In this document: piece after piece, positions 5,189 to 5,484 of the stretch
Numbering within the stretch: the stretch's first letter is position 1
Layout: each line of letters begins with the position of its first letter
DNA from: an uncultured Oscillospiraceae bacterium
GTDB lineage: Bacteria > Bacillota > Clostridia > Oscillospirales > Oscillospiraceae
Direction: 5' to 3'
Assembly (NCBI GenBank): GCA_900756575.1
Contig: CAAEKQ010000062.1
Location: 1-5,484 of the forward strand
DNA: 5,484 nucleotides
Position numbers and translations under genes: made by a program
The notes under the pieces: model-generated
Database searches by the model: none
The model's input: only the letters and a program-made list of their open reading frames with translations
Told to the model about the DNA's origin: nothing

Positions 5189-5484
5189 TTATTTGTCCTG
5201 TTTCAGTGCGCTTCCGATTTTCTCCGCCACCCGGGCGAATTCCGGAATGCCCAGGGTTTCGCCGCGAACGGTTTCGGGCAGTCCGGCAGCGGTGATGCAG
5301 TCGATGATCTGCGCCTTGGTAAGGCTGCCAAAGCCTGAGGACAGGCCGTTGACCAGGGTTTTTCTCCGCTGGGCAAAGCTGGCGTGTACCACCTGGAAGA
5401 ACAGCTTTTCGTCGGCGATGGGGCAGGGGGGCGCAGTCCGGCACCGGAGGGTAATCACCGCAGAGGTGACCTTGGGTTGGGGAA
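5189..5484 (-). CDS. rsmA: 16S rRNA dimethyladenosine transferase RsmA/KsgA, N-terminal part outside window
   Basis: RsmA uses S-adenosylmethionine to dimethylate two adjacent adenosines in the 3'-terminal helix of 16S rRNA (A1518 and A1519 in E. coli numbering), a late step of 30S assembly. The minus-strand frame is open to the window edge, so the GTG at 5458 is an internal Val and about 97 C-terminal codons of a roughly 270-290 residue protein are present. Identification rests on PQPKVTSAVITL at the start of the visible part (family PxPKVDSAVIxL) and on VVHASFAQRRKTLVNGL, the highly conserved FxQRRKTL helix of the C-terminal rRNA-binding domain. The end, IPEFARVAEKIG, matches the closing helix of the family (usually LxxxEFxxLxxxL). 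The S-adenosylmethionine-binding motifs lie off the right edge. It reads towards the aminotransferase and shares a bidirectional terminator with it. Confidence 0.93.
   Translation of the reverse strand, partial: PQPKVTSAVITLRCRTAPPCPIADEKLFFQVVHASFAQRRKTLVNGLSSGFGSLTKAQIIDCITAAGLPETVRGETLGIPEFARVAEKIGSALKQDK

Noticed and set aside
5133..5484. Plus-strand frame starting ATG at 5133, 7 bases after GGGGG, open to the window edge
   Set aside because: It reads through the bidirectional terminator and then antisense to rsmA. The GGGGG is better explained as one arm of the hairpin at 5093-5125. Its composition gives no recognisable protein.

Overview
The window looks like a chromosomal segment from an anaerobic, gut-type member of the Clostridia (Bacillota), possibly Oscillospirales-like. 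This is inferred from gene content (long-form HPF, GTP-type PEPCK, a DUF134/NifX-like protein), strong AGGAG-type ribosome binding sites, sigma-A promoters that often carry an extended -10, and GC-rich genes separated by AT-rich gaps. There is no sign of a phage, transposon, integron or CRISPR array, and no RNA gene was seen.

Layout: (1) 2-1123 (+) is the C-terminal 373 codons of a GTP-dependent phosphoenolpyruvate carboxykinase, cut by the left edge and closed by a 12-bp hairpin terminator. (2) 1302-1841 (+) is the long-form ribosome hibernation promoting factor, with its own promoter and terminator. (3) 1977-2894 (+) is a cysteine-rich protein of unknown function that resembles the U32 peptidase / Fe-S hydroxylase superfamily. 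No terminator is visible behind it. (4) 3028-3795 (+) is a DUF134 helix-turn-helix domain fused in frame to a NifX-like (dinitrogenase Fe-Mo cofactor type) domain with a His/Cys-rich tail. A well-formed ribosome binding site and ATG lie exactly at the domain junction, so two proteins may be made. (5) 3920-5062 (+) is a PLP-dependent MalY/PatB-family aminotransferase/C-S lyase. (6) 5189-5484 (-) is the C-terminal part of the 16S rRNA dimethyltransferase RsmA/KsgA, cut by the right edge and converging on gene 5 across a bidirectional terminator.

Most genes have a promoter directly upstream and a terminator directly downstream, so this is a row of mostly single-gene housekeeping units rather than one pathway operon. 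Two genes deal with ribosomes (hpf, rsmA), one with central carbon flux (pckG) and one probably with sulfur amino acids (MalY/PatB-like). Two are poorly characterised cysteine-rich proteins with likely metal or Fe-S chemistry. The points most worth following up are the internal start in the DUF134-NifX fusion and the U32-like protein. No convincing new multi-gene system is visible.
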